Positions 1-7,592 of a stretch of 16,065 nucleotides of DNA are shown piece by piece. Where the stretch lies: NCBI GenBank assembly GCA_903909905.1, contig CAIVXP010000144.1:1-16065 (forward strand). The letters are read 5' to 3'. A program made the translations under genes and the position numbers. Every line of letters starts with the position of its first letter. Position 1 is the stretch's first letter. This stretch comes from Akkermansiaceae bacterium (GTDB taxonomy: Bacteria; Verrucomicrobiota; Verrucomicrobiia; Verrucomicrobiales; Akkermansiaceae). A model generated the notes under the pieces. That model was not told where the DNA came from, searched no databases, and saw nothing but the letters and a program-made list of their open reading frames with translations.

Positions 1-108
1 CGCCCGCGGAGGACACATGACTGACCTGATCACCAAGGGAAATGCCCGTTGATCGGCCGACTGGCTTGATCTTTCTGCGGAAACCTTCAGCTTCTGTCGA
101 TTGACGCC

Positions 109-1245
109 ATGCCCGGAACGCTTCGCTTCGAAAATGTCACCAAACGCTTCGGCTCGTTCACCGCGGTCGATGATGTGACGCTCGAAATCGAGCACGGCAA
201 AACCTTCTCGCTGCTCGGCCCATCCGGTTGCGGCAAAACGACCTTGCTGCGCATGGCCGCAGGTTTCGAAGCGCCCGATCAAGGCCGCATCCTGCTCGAC
301 GGCCACGACATCACCGACCTCCCGCCGGAAAAACGCCCGCTCAACACGGTCTTCCAAAACTACGCGCTCTTTCCCCACCTCAGCGTCCGCGAAAACATCG
401 CCTTCGGCCTCAAGATCGCCAAGCAGTCGAAAGCCGACATCGCACGCCAGGTCGACCGAATGCTCGAACTCGTCGACCTCGCCGATCACGCCGACAAAAA
501 ACCGCACCTGCTCTCCGGCGGACAAAAACAACGCGTCGGCATCGCCCGCGCACTCGCCAATCAACCCCGCGTCCTGCTGCTCGACGAACCACTCGCGGCA
601 CTCGACCTGAAACTCCGCCAACGCCTCCTCGTCGAGCTCGACGCGATCCACGACGAAGTCGGCATCACCTTCCTCTATGTCACCCACGACCAAGGCGAAG
701 CGATGTCGATCTCCGACACAATCGCCGTCATGAACCGCGGCCGCATCGAACAAACCGGTAAACCCGCCGAGATCTACGAGACTCCTCGTACTTCGTTTGT
801 CGCCGCATTTATCGGCGATACGAATTTCTTCGAAGGCCGCGTCACCGACTCGCTCAGCGAACGCTTTTCCAAAGCCGACATCCCCGGGCTCGGCTCAATC
901 ATGATCGACAACGACAAACCAGTCCGCCCCGGCGACGGCATCCACCTTTCACTGCGCCCGGAAAAAATCATCCTCTCGCGCAACCAACCAAGCCCCGGCA
1001 CCTGGGACAACATCCTCCAAGGCACCATCGAAGATGTGATCTACTTCGGATCCCACACCCGCTACTGGGTCCGCTCGGGCGAATACCGCCTCTGCGCCGA
1101 ACAACAACACCGCACCTTCCTCCTCGACGAGACACCGCCAAGCTGGAACGACCCGGTGTGGCTCCGCTGGCACGCCAACGACGGATTCCTCCTCGAACAA
1201 TACCGCGAGGAAGATGAAAATCTCCTCACCCTCCCCGAGGACTGA
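109..1245 (+). CDS. potA: Polyamine-type ABC transporter ATP-binding protein (PotA-like)
   Basis: This is the cytoplasmic ATPase that would drive a binding-protein-dependent importer, most likely for spermidine/putrescine. Visible in the 378-residue product: Walker A GPSGCGKTT at 37-45, Q-loop Gln83 (VFQNYALFPH), signature LSGGQKQR at 135-142, Walker B VLLLDEP at 155-161, D-loop ALD at 164-166, and H-loop His193. The C-terminal part from about 280 (SLRPEKIIL) looks like the TOBE domain of the PotA/FbpC/CysA group. From memory, E. coli PotA is also 378 residues. The start is the first in-frame ATG before the conserved FENVTKRFG; no Shine-Dalgarno motif precedes it. No permease or binding protein lies downstream; these would have to be upstream of the window or elsewhere. 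Substrate is inferred from overall similarity, so iron, sulfate or another small solute is not excluded. The stop is 15 bases before pth. Confidence 0.85.
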   Translation: MPGTLRFENVTKRFGSFTAVDDVTLEIEHGKTFSLLGPSGCGKTTLLRMAAGFEAPDQGRILLDGHDITDLPPEKRPLNTVFQNYALFPHLSVRENIAFGLKIAKQSKADIARQVDRMLELVDLADHADKKPHLLSGGQKQRVGIARALANQPRVLLLDEPLAALDLKLRQRLLVELDAIHDEVGITFLYVTHDQGEAMSISDTIAVMNRGRIEQTGKPAEIYETPRTSFVAAFIGDTNFFEGRVTDSLSERFSKADIPGLGSIMIDNDKPVRPGDGIHLSLRPEKIILSRNQPSPGTWDNILQGTIEDVIYFGSHTRYWVRSGEYRLCAEQQHRTFLLDETPPSWNDPVWLRWHANDGFLLEQYREEDENLLTLPED

Positions 1246-1260
1246 AACTTTCATTCCCTC

Positions 1261-1875
1261 ATGAACCTCCGCCTCATCGTTGGCCTCGGCAACCCCGGCC
1301 GCCAATACGAAGACACCCGCCACAATGTCGGCTTCATGATCCTCGACCGCCTCGCCGCCGAGTCGCAGACGCCATTTCAATCCGCCCCACGCTTCCAAGC
1401 CCACCTCGCCCGCCTGCCCGATGCCGGCCCGCTCCTTGCCAAGCCGCAAACCTTCATGAACCTCAGCGGCCGCGCAGTCCAAGCGATCCTCGCCTTTCAC
1501 AAATGGACGCCCGCCGAAATGCTGGTGATCTATGACGATGTCGCCCTCCCGCTAGGCGCCCTCCGCTTCCGCGAAAAAGGCTCGGCCGGCGGCCACAACG
1601 GGATCAAATCGATCATCGAACACCTCGGCACCCAGGAGTTCCCCCGACTCAAGGTCGGCATCGGCGCCAGCCAACCGGACAACATGGTTGGCCATGTGCT
1701 CGGAAAATTTACCCCCGACGAACAAGCCGAACTGCAAAACACGCTTGCAATGGCCGTCAAAGCCGTGCAGCTTGCGCGCTCCCAAGGTCTCGCCACCGCG
1801 GCGAACCGCTTCAACCAGTCCAAGCCAACCCCACCACCCCATGAGCCGCAAGTACCAGGGCCTGATCGTCCTTAA
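1261..1875 (+). CDS. pth: Peptidyl-tRNA hydrolase
   Basis: Cytoplasmic enzyme that cleaves the ester bond of peptidyl-tRNAs dropped from the ribosome, recycling tRNA. The 204-residue protein shows the family signature: VGLGNPGRQYEDTRHNVGF at 7-25 with Asn11 and catalytic His21, KPQTFMNLSG at 61-70 with Asn67, YDDVALPLG at 91-99 with Asp92, and GGHNGIKS at 110-117 with Asn113. These match the E. coli catalytic and substrate-binding set (N10, H20, N68, D93, N114, from memory). Residues after about 187 are a Pro-rich tail (KPTPPPHEPQVPGPDRP) lying mostly where the gene overlaps rpsF by 35 bases in another frame, so the tail is probably shaped by the overlap rather than by function. The overlap and the 15-base gap from potA suggest cotranscription of potA-pth-rpsF. 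Confidence 0.96.
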   Translation: MNLRLIVGLGNPGRQYEDTRHNVGFMILDRLAAESQTPFQSAPRFQAHLARLPDAGPLLAKPQTFMNLSGRAVQAILAFHKWTPAEMLVIYDDVALPLGALRFREKGSAGGHNGIKSIIEHLGTQEFPRLKVGIGASQPDNMVGHVLGKFTPDEQAELQNTLAMAVKAVQLARSQGLATAANRFNQSKPTPPPHEPQVPGPDRP

Positions 1876-2128
1876 CACCAAGTCCCTCGAAGGCAGCGTC
1901 GACGACCTCGTCGCCTCGGTCTCCAAAGAAATCGAAGCCGAAGGCGTCAAACTCGACAAAATCAGCCAACTCGGCCGCCGCCAGTTCGCTTACGAATCCC
2001 GCCACCTCGAGTCCGGCCACTATGTGAACTACACCTTCGCCGGCAGCCCCGAGACCATCAGCAAAATCCAAAGCCGCCTGCGCCTCAACACCAGCGTGCA
2101 CCTGCAGCATTTCCAACGGATCGCCTGA
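1841..2128 (+). CDS. rpsF: Small ribosomal subunit protein bS6
   Basis: Component of the 30S platform, which in E. coli binds 16S rRNA as a heterodimer with bS18. The 95-residue product begins SRKYQGLIVLNTKS and carries the ferredoxin-like bS6 pattern, with KLDKISQLGRRQFAYE at 38-53 (family form: Gly-Arg-Arg-x-Leu/Phe-Ala-Tyr) and GHYVNYTF at 59-66. The same reading frame is open upstream to an ATG at 1688, but the ATG at 1841 is where bS6 homology begins, and it gives the normal length. The gene starts inside the last 35 bases of pth. It is followed by an AT-rich hairpin and then ssb. The usual partners rpsR (bS18) and rplI (bL9) are absent from this window. Confidence 0.94.
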   Translation: MSRKYQGLIVLNTKSLEGSVDDLVASVSKEIEAEGVKLDKISQLGRRQFAYESRHLESGHYVNYTFAGSPETISKIQSRLRLNTSVHLQHFQRIA

Positions 2129-2138
2129 TCCGCCCATG

Positions 2139-2160
2139 AAATTGTTCTCTTGAACAATTT
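2139..2160 (+). terminator. AT-rich perfect hairpin with short T-run between rpsF and ssb
   Basis: A perfect 9-base inverted repeat, AAATTGTTC at 2139-2147 and GAACAATTT at 2152-2160, encloses the 4-base loop TCTT. The right arm runs into a stretch of five Ts (2158-2162). It sits 10 bases after the rpsF stop and 42 bases before the ssb start. Its AT richness stands out in this GC-rich sequence. It could be a weak intrinsic terminator or attenuator that lowers ssb expression relative to rpsF, or a protein-binding palindrome. With only two G-C pairs in the stem, termination would be inefficient. Confidence 0.45.
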
Positions 2161-2202
2161 TTGCTTGCCCTCTCCCACGCCATCGCCAACCCTTACCTCA
2201 TT

Positions 2203-2658
2203 ATGGCAAACCTCAATAAAGTCATGCTCATCGGGAACCTCACCCGTGATCCCGAACTCCGCCACACCCCACGCGGCACCGCGGTCGCCGAGCTCGGCCT
2301 CGCGATCAACCGCACCTGGACGGATGACCAAAAAGGCAAGCAAGAGGAAACCACCTTTGTCGATGTCACCCTCTGGGGCCGCCAGGCGGAAACCGTCCAG
2401 CAATACCTCACCAAGGGCAGCCCGATCTACATCGAGGGTCGACTCAACCTCGACACCTGGGACGACAAGACCACCGGTCAAAAGCGCAGCAAACTTAAGG
2501 TGATCGGCGAATCCTTCCAATTCCTCTCCGGCAACAAAGGCGGCGGTGGCAGCGGAAGTTCCGCACCCCGCAGCGCCCCCGATCGCTCAAACTCGGCCAG
2601 CGGCGCATCCGCCGCCCCCGCCGACGACTTCCAAGAAGAGGACGACATCCCCTTCTGA
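2203..2658 (+). CDS. ssb: Single-stranded DNA-binding protein
   Basis: Binds single-stranded DNA during replication, recombination and repair, normally as a tetramer. The 151-residue product has an OB-fold region at about 1-108: NLNKVMLIGNLTRDPELRHT at 3-22, then FVDVTLWGRQAE at 52-63, and IYIEGRLNLDTWDDK at 75-89. A Gly/Ser/Ala-rich flexible linker covers about 110-143. The C-terminus ends in the acidic tip EEDDIPF, which in the family recruits partners such as RecO, PriA and exonuclease I. An upstream in-frame codon at 2161 would add 14 unrelated residues and lies at the hairpin, so the ATG before ANLNK was chosen. The rpsF-ssb order is common in bacteria. Confidence 0.96.
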   Translation: MANLNKVMLIGNLTRDPELRHTPRGTAVAELGLAINRTWTDDQKGKQEETTFVDVTLWGRQAETVQQYLTKGSPIYIEGRLNLDTWDDKTTGQKRSKLKVIGESFQFLSGNKGGGGSGSSAPRSAPDRSNSASGASAAPADDFQEEDDIPF

Positions 2659-2687
2659 TCGCGCGTCACCCGCATCTTCCACGGCTG

Positions 2688-2709
2688 GGACCTTTATCCC
2701 TAAAGGTCC
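2688..2709 (+). terminator. Perfect 9-bp hairpin 30 bases after ssb
   Basis: GGACCTTTA (2688-2696) and TAAAGGTCC (2701-2709) are exact reverse complements around the 4-base loop TCCC. The hairpin has the same geometry (9-bp stem, 4-base loop) as the one between rpsF and ssb, though a different sequence. It is not followed by a T-run (next bases AATTATGC), so it is not a classical intrinsic terminator. It may stabilise the 3' end of the ssb mRNA or act with Rho. Confidence 0.35.
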
Positions 2710-2728
2710 AATTATGCATCAAGGGTCC

Positions 2729-2746
2729 GTGGGCGTCCCGCCCGCC
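2729..2746 (+). repeat. GYGGGCGTCCCRCCC motif, copy 1
   Basis: The 18-base sequence here matches 15 of 18 positions with 5690-5707 in the gap before mreB, on the same strand. This copy can fold as a hairpin (2729-2735 with 2739-2745, including one T-G wobble). The other copy has lost part of the dyad symmetry. Both lie only in non-coding DNA, which suggests a dispersed repeat, but 18 GC-rich bases is short. Confidence 0.3.
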
Positions 2747-2783
2747 TCTTCCTCTTCTCTTGCTTCTTGTGTCTTGAAGTCTT
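2745..2783 (+). repeat. Pyrimidine-rich repeat, copy 1
   Basis: This 39-base stretch starts CCTCTTCCTCTT and matches 32 of 39 bases without gaps to 13589-13627, on the same strand, in the non-coding gap after pyk. The tract is pyrimidine-rich, so some similarity is expected by chance, but the match includes the mixed segments GCTTCTT, TGTCT and GTCTT in register. Confidence 0.4.
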
Positions 2784-2868
2784 GGGGCTCTACCCCAAAT
2801 TTCCCGCAATTTTGCCATTGCCAAGCCGGGCGGAATCCGCGAAATTTCGCGCGTTGGACCGACGGAGC

Positions 2869-2897
2869 GGTGCACTTCGCTGAAACTCAGCGGCACC
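2869..2897 (+). other. Bulged 11-bp hairpin in the ssb-yebC gap
   Basis: GGTGC (2869-2873) pairs with GCACC (2893-2897), and CGCTGA (2878-2883) pairs with TCAGCG (2887-2892). The loop is AAC and one side has a 4-base bulge (2874-2877). The apical CGCTGA resembles the GCTGAAAA arm of a hairpin at 13451-13472. It may be a repeat-type hairpin or part of an untranslated leader; function unknown. Confidence 0.3.
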
Positions 2898-3062
2898 AGT
2901 CAGCCTGTTTTCCATCTCCATTTCTCGGACTCAATCCGCACCCGTGGTGCCCCGAGCCGATTGATGCGCAGGCCCCCAAACCTGCAAGCCTCCATGCCAG
3001 CATGGGCGATTCGCCGCCCGCCATTGGCACAACCCCCACCTCATCCCCCATTTCACCATCCC

Positions 3063-3815
3063 ATGGCCGGTCACAACAAGTGGTCCAAGGTCAAACACAT
3101 CAAGGCCAGAGTCGACGCCATCAAGGGCAGGGTCTTCAGCAAGTGCGCGCATGAAATCGCACTGGCCGCCCGCGCCGGTGGCAGCGACCCGGCCGCCAAC
3201 GCCCGACTCCGCACCGCCATCGAAAATGCGAAAGCCGTCTCCATGCCCAAGGACAACATCGAACGCGCCATCAAAAAAGGCAGCGGCGAACTCGGCGGCG
3301 AGGGCATCCAGGAAGTCACCTACGAAGGCTACGGCCCATCCGGCATCGCCTTCATCATCGAAATGGCCACCGACAACCTCAACCGCTCGGCCGCCGACCT
3401 CCGCTCGATTTTTTCGAAAAACGGCGGCAGCGCCGCAACTCCGGGCAGCGTGGCCTTTCAGTTCGACCGCAAAGGCGAAATCCGCATCCCGATGCACGCG
3501 ATCAATGAGACGGATCTCATGGAACTCGCCATCGAGGCCGGCGCCGACGATGTGCAAAACGACGGCGATGATCACCTCATCCTCACCGCGCCCAACGAGC
3601 TCGGCACCGTCGCCAATGCCCTGCGCGCCGCCAAACTCACCCCCACTTCGGAGAAGCTCATTTCCATCCCTCAAAACCAAAGCGTGGTCCACGACGCCGA
3701 CACCGCACGCCGCATCATCAAACTCCACGACCAACTCGACGATTACCCCGACACGCTGAATGTCTTCACTAACTTCGAAGTCGCCGACGAAATCCTCGAT
3801 CAACTCGCTTCTTAA
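3063..3815 (+). CDS. yebC: YebC/PmpR family transcriptional regulator or translation factor
   Basis: Member of the widespread YebC family. In different bacteria its members act as DNA-binding regulators or, by more recent reports, help ribosomes through difficult proline-rich sequences; the sequence cannot decide which applies here. The 250-residue product, of normal family length, opens with the signature MAGHNKWSKVKHIKARVD. It has VSMPKDNIERAIKKGSG at 59-75, VTYEGYGPSGIAF at 85-97, GGSAATPGSVAFQF at 121-134 and the C-terminal TLNVFTNFEV at 231-240. The frame is open upstream to 2961, but that part is Pro/His-rich and unrelated, so the ATG at 3063 is chosen. No Shine-Dalgarno motif is seen. 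rho follows after 33 bases and may be cotranscribed. Confidence 0.93.
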   Translation: MAGHNKWSKVKHIKARVDAIKGRVFSKCAHEIALAARAGGSDPAANARLRTAIENAKAVSMPKDNIERAIKKGSGELGGEGIQEVTYEGYGPSGIAFIIEMATDNLNRSAADLRSIFSKNGGSAATPGSVAFQFDRKGEIRIPMHAINETDLMELAIEAGADDVQNDGDDHLILTAPNELGTVANALRAAKLTPTSEKLISIPQNQSVVHDADTARRIIKLHDQLDDYPDTLNVFTNFEVADEILDQLAS

Positions 3816-3848
3816 ACCCACCCAACCCCTTTCCCCATTTCAACACGG

Positions 3849-5552
3849 ATGAGCAAAAAGCAATCTGACGAAACCCAGCCGCCGATTCCGGTGGATGCCA
3901 CCGCACCCGCACGCAAACGCGCGGTGAAAAAGACCGCGACCACGAAAAAAGTCGCTGTCAAAAAAACCGCCACCAAGACCGCCAAGACGAAGGCCGTCAC
4001 CGCGGATATTGATCCGGTCACCACCGATGCACCCGCGGCGAAAAAACGCGCAACCCGCAAAACAGTCGAAGCCGCTGAAACAAATTCCACCGCAGCGCCC
4101 GCCGCAAATCCTGCGCCGCCCGCGCCGCAAGCGCCATTCGAGGAGAACCGCAAAATCGGCCGCGTGCCCGGCGGCGGACGCGTCACCGCACGCCAAAGCT
4201 CCGATCAACCCGAGCAAGCAGCCCCAGCGCCGCAAGCACCTCACGAACAACGCCCGCATCACGAGCGCCAAGCCCCACACGCCGGAGATGATGGACAACA
4301 ACGCGACAGCCGCAGCAAACGCCGCCGCGACAAACGCAAACGCCGCGGCGCACCATTTCAAAAAGGCGATGCCCCGCGCGGCGAACACCAAGAGCCACGC
4401 CGCGGCGAATTCGAAGAACGCCGCCCGATCGCTCTCAGCGGCCCAAAAATCGCCGTCGACGGTATGCTCGAACTCGCACCCAAAGGTTTCGGTTTCCTGC
4501 GCGTGCCCCACAAAAATTTCGAGCAAGCACGCGACGATGTCTTCGTCTCACCCGAAAGCATTCGCAAACACAACTTGCGCCTCGGCCAATGGATCCACGG
4601 CAACTACCAGGAAGGCCCACGCGGCCCCCAACTGGTCGAGATCACCGCCGTCAACGGCACACCACCCGAAGAAGCCGCGAAGTTCCCGCACTTCGACGAA
4701 CTCAAAGCGGTCAACCCAAACAAACGCATCAGCTTCGAAACCACGCCCGAACGCTTCACGACGCGCGTCGTCGACATCATGGCGCCAGTCGGTCGCGGCC
4801 AGCGCGGGCTCATCGTTTCACCGCCACGCTCGGGCAAAACCACCCTCCTGCTGCACATGGCCGAAGCGGTGCGCGAAAAATACGACGAGTCGATCCACCT
4901 CATGGTCCTGCTCGTCGACGAACGCCCGGAAGAAGTCACCGAGTTTCGCCGCACCCTTCCCGGCGCGGAAATTTACGCAAGCTCCAACGACGAACAACCG
5001 CGCAACCATTGCCGCATCGCCGAGCTCGCAATCGAACGCGCCAAACGCCTCGTCGAGGCCGGCAAGGATGTGTTCCTGCTGATGGACTCGATCACCCGCC
5101 TCGCCCGCGCCTACAACAACACGATGAACAATCGCGGCCGCGGCACCGGCTCCGGCGGCATCACAATCGGCGCACTCGAAGTCCCGCGCCGACTCTTCGC
5201 CGCGGCACGCAATACCCGCGGCGGAGGCTCGCTCACGATCCTCGCCACCGCCCTCATCCAAACCAACTCCCGTGCCGACGAGGCGATCTTCATGGAGTTC
5301 AAAGGCACCGGCAACATGGAGCTCGTGCTCGATCGCAAAATCGCCGAAAACTACATCTACCCAGCCGTCGACATCTTCAAATCCGGCACCCGCCGCGAAG
5401 AACTCCTCATCCCAGAACACATGCTCCACAAAATCCACCTCATCCGTCGTGGCCTCTCCGGCCACCGCCCGGTCGAGGCGATGGAGCGCCTGCTCTTCTT
5501 CCTCAAGAAGTTCCCCAACAACCCGCAAATGCTCCTCGAAATCAAAGGCTGA
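3849..5552 (+). CDS. rho: Transcription termination factor Rho with long disordered N-terminus
   Basis: Hexameric RNA-dependent ATPase that ends transcription of untranslated RNA. In the 567-residue product, residues 1 to about 200 are low-complexity and charged: Ala/Lys/Thr-rich at 20-70, Pro/Ala/Gln-rich at 80-135, Arg-rich at 150-195. The cold-shock-like primary RNA-binding domain spans about 203-270 (LELAPKGFGFLRVP at 207-220). The motor domain has Walker A SPPRSGKTT at 324-332, DERPEEVTE at 357-365, Walker B VFLLMDSITRLARAYN at 408-423, GGGSLTILATALI at 458-470, EFKGTGNMEL at 483-492 and SGTRREELL at 512-520. The Q-loop region, LTGGVDANAL in E. coli, reads GSGGITIGAL at 434-443, an altered secondary RNA-contact loop. 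E. coli Rho is 419 residues, so the N-terminal extension accounts for the extra length. No obvious Rho-N helical domain is seen. Confidence 0.97.
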   Translation: MSKKQSDETQPPIPVDATAPARKRAVKKTATTKKVAVKKTATKTAKTKAVTADIDPVTTDAPAAKKRATRKTVEAAETNSTAAPAANPAPPAPQAPFEENRKIGRVPGGGRVTARQSSDQPEQAAPAPQAPHEQRPHHERQAPHAGDDGQQRDSRSKRRRDKRKRRGAPFQKGDAPRGEHQEPRRGEFEERRPIALSGPKIAVDGMLELAPKGFGFLRVPHKNFEQARDDVFVSPESIRKHNLRLGQWIHGNYQEGPRGPQLVEITAVNGTPPEEAAKFPHFDELKAVNPNKRISFETTPERFTTRVVDIMAPVGRGQRGLIVSPPRSGKTTLLLHMAEAVREKYDESIHLMVLLVDERPEEVTEFRRTLPGAEIYASSNDEQPRNHCRIAELAIERAKRLVEAGKDVFLLMDSITRLARAYNNTMNNRGRGTGSGGITIGALEVPRRLFAAARNTRGGGSLTILATALIQTNSRADEAIFMEFKGTGNMELVLDRKIAENYIYPAVDIFKSGTRREELLIPEHMLHKIHLIRRGLSGHRPVEAMERLLFFLKKFPNNPQMLLEIKG

Positions 5553-5722
5553 TGCAGCAAAACCCTGCAAAATGCCGTGTTTTTAGCGGCCCGGCCCGGA
5601 TTCCGGCTTGACCGCTCCCAGCGAAAAGTCGACCTTGGCACGCTTCACATACAGCCTCCACCACCCGCCCGATTTTCAGCCCTCACCCCGCGGGCGTCCC
5701 ACCCCCCTTTCATCCGACATCC
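5553..5722. other. rho-mreB intergenic region
   Basis: A 170-base spacer, the longest gap before the mre cluster and so the likely site of its promoter. Seen: a weak hairpin TGCAG/CTGCA (5553-5569) directly after the rho stop; a nested stem with AGCGG (5585-5589) and CCGCT (5612-5616) around CCGG-ATT-CCGG (5596-5606); and a TTGACC hexamer at 5608-5613 with no acceptable -10 box at 16-18 bases. The last 60 bases are very C-rich. No promoter is called. Confidence 0.35.
5690..5707 (+). repeat. GYGGGCGTCCCRCCC motif, copy 2
   Basis: Matches 15 of 18 bases with 2729-2746. It lies just 15 bases upstream of the mreB start codon, so it would be in the mreB leader. Partial dyad symmetry only. Confidence 0.3.
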
Positions 5723-6751
<1,029 letters not shown>

Positions 6752-6776
6752 GCGGCACCTCGGATCCCACCCGGCC

Positions 6777-7589
6777 ATGAAGCCGCTCAATCTCATCGCA
6801 TTGCTACTCTTCCTCGGCGGCGCCCTCTGGGCGCTGACCCGCAACGATCGCGTGGTCCGCAGCATCCAGGCCTCTTATTACTCGGCCATCTCGCCCTTCC
6901 TGCGCACCGGCTCGTCACTTGAAAATCACGCCCGCGAATTTCTCTGCGATACCAAAAGCGCCAAAACCCTCGAGCTGGAACTTCGCCAAACCCGCAGCGA
7001 ACTCGCCCGCCTCAAGCTCATCGAGTCGCGCCTCCATTCACTCGAGGCGGAAAACAGCGAGCTTCGCAAAGCACTCGATTTCAAACAATCCACCGGCTTC
7101 AAAGTCATCGCCGCAAATGTCACTCGCCGCAACCCAACCACTTGGTGGCAAACGGTCGAGATCGATGCCGGATCCAAGGAAGGCGTAAAACCCCAACTCA
7201 TGGTTCTGGCCAAAGACGGACTCGTCGGCATCGTCGAGCGCAGCGACAATCACAGCAAACATTCGTCCGTCTTACTGCTCACCGATGAAAAATGCCAAGT
7301 CGCCGCACGAGTCGAAGGCTCACCCGAAGTCGGCATCCTCTGCGGCCATCGCGGCACACCCGATGGCGAGGCCTTGCTTCGCCTCCGTTTCCTCTCATCC
7401 AACGCCGCCGCCCACCAAGGACAACGCGTTTTCACATCCGGCCGCGGAGGAGTCTTTGCGGCCGACATCCTTCTTGGAACCATCGACTCCGTCGAAAAAG
7501 GCGCGCTGGATTCCGAAGCTCTCGTCCGACCCTCGGTGAACTTCGCGGATCTTGGCGCGGTATTTGTCGTACTGCCCGCCGATTCCTGA
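6777..7589 (+). CDS. mreC: Rod shape-determining protein MreC
   Basis: Periplasmic scaffold of the elongasome that in model species binds and activates PBP2. The 270-residue product has one N-terminal membrane segment (about 5-20, LNLIALLLFLGGALWAL), a coiled coil at about 60-102 (ELELRQTRSELARLK, then SLEAENSELRKALDF), and a beta-rich domain at about 107-266 with VIAANVTRRNPTTWWQTVEID at 110-130 and DGLVGIVERS at 147-156. The frame is open upstream into mreB, but the ATG at 6777 directly precedes the membrane segment and follows the mreB stop by 25 bases. It ends three bases before the mreD start. Confidence 0.93.
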   Translation: MKPLNLIALLLFLGGALWALTRNDRVVRSIQASYYSAISPFLRTGSSLENHAREFLCDTKSAKTLELELRQTRSELARLKLIESRLHSLEAENSELRKALDFKQSTGFKVIAANVTRRNPTTWWQTVEIDAGSKEGVKPQLMVLAKDGLVGIVERSDNHSKHSSVLLLTDEKCQVAARVEGSPEVGILCGHRGTPDGEALLRLRFLSSNAAAHQGQRVFTSGRGGVFAADILLGTIDSVEKGALDSEALVRPSVNFADLGAVFVVLPADS

Positions 7590-7592
7590 ACC

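Larger units (their letters stand above)
2659..3062. other. 404-base non-coding gap with clustered hairpins between ssb and yebC
   Basis: No convincing gene is seen here on either strand. Structures visible by eye: a perfect 9-bp hairpin at 2688-2709; a GC-rich hairpin at 2729-2745 (GGGCG/CGCCC core, loop TCC); a pyrimidine-rich tract at 2745-2783; a 6-bp hairpin TTGGGG/CCCCAA at 2782-2798; a 14-base palindrome CGCGAAATTTCGCG at 2838-2851; a bulged hairpin at 2869-2897; and a small hairpin GCACC/GGTGC at 2938-2950. The half from 2950 to 3062 is C-rich with no clear signal. The region presumably holds the end of the ssb transcript and the yebC leader or promoter, but no sigma-70-like promoter could be picked out with confidence. 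Confidence 0.6.

Noticed and set aside
17..52. Eleven-codon reading frame (MTDLITKGNAR) preceded by GGAGGA, or the tail of an upstream gene
   Set aside because: All three frames close within the first 52 bases, so the window start may hold the end of an upstream gene, but the right frame cannot be chosen. The mini-frame is too short to support.
1688..1840. Extended bS6 starting inside pth
   Set aside because: The added 51 residues overlap pth and do not resemble bS6. The family N-terminus begins at 1841.
2961..3062. N-terminal extension of YebC from an upstream ATG
   Set aside because: The extra 34 residues are Pro/His-rich and unlike the family. MAGHNKW at 3063 is the conserved start.
2931..3821. 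Long minus-strand open frame opposite yebC
   Set aside because: It is the antisense shadow of a clear YebC gene in GC-rich DNA, with skewed composition and no recognisable motif.
3840..4526. Minus-strand open frame opposite the Rho N-terminus
   Set aside because: Low-complexity Ala/Gly/Cys-rich product caused by the repetitive Lys/Ala codons of rho on the other strand.
5608..5640. Sigma-70-like promoter for mreB (TTGACC at 5608)
   Set aside because: No hexamer resembling TATAAT lies 16-18 bases downstream, so no promoter is called.
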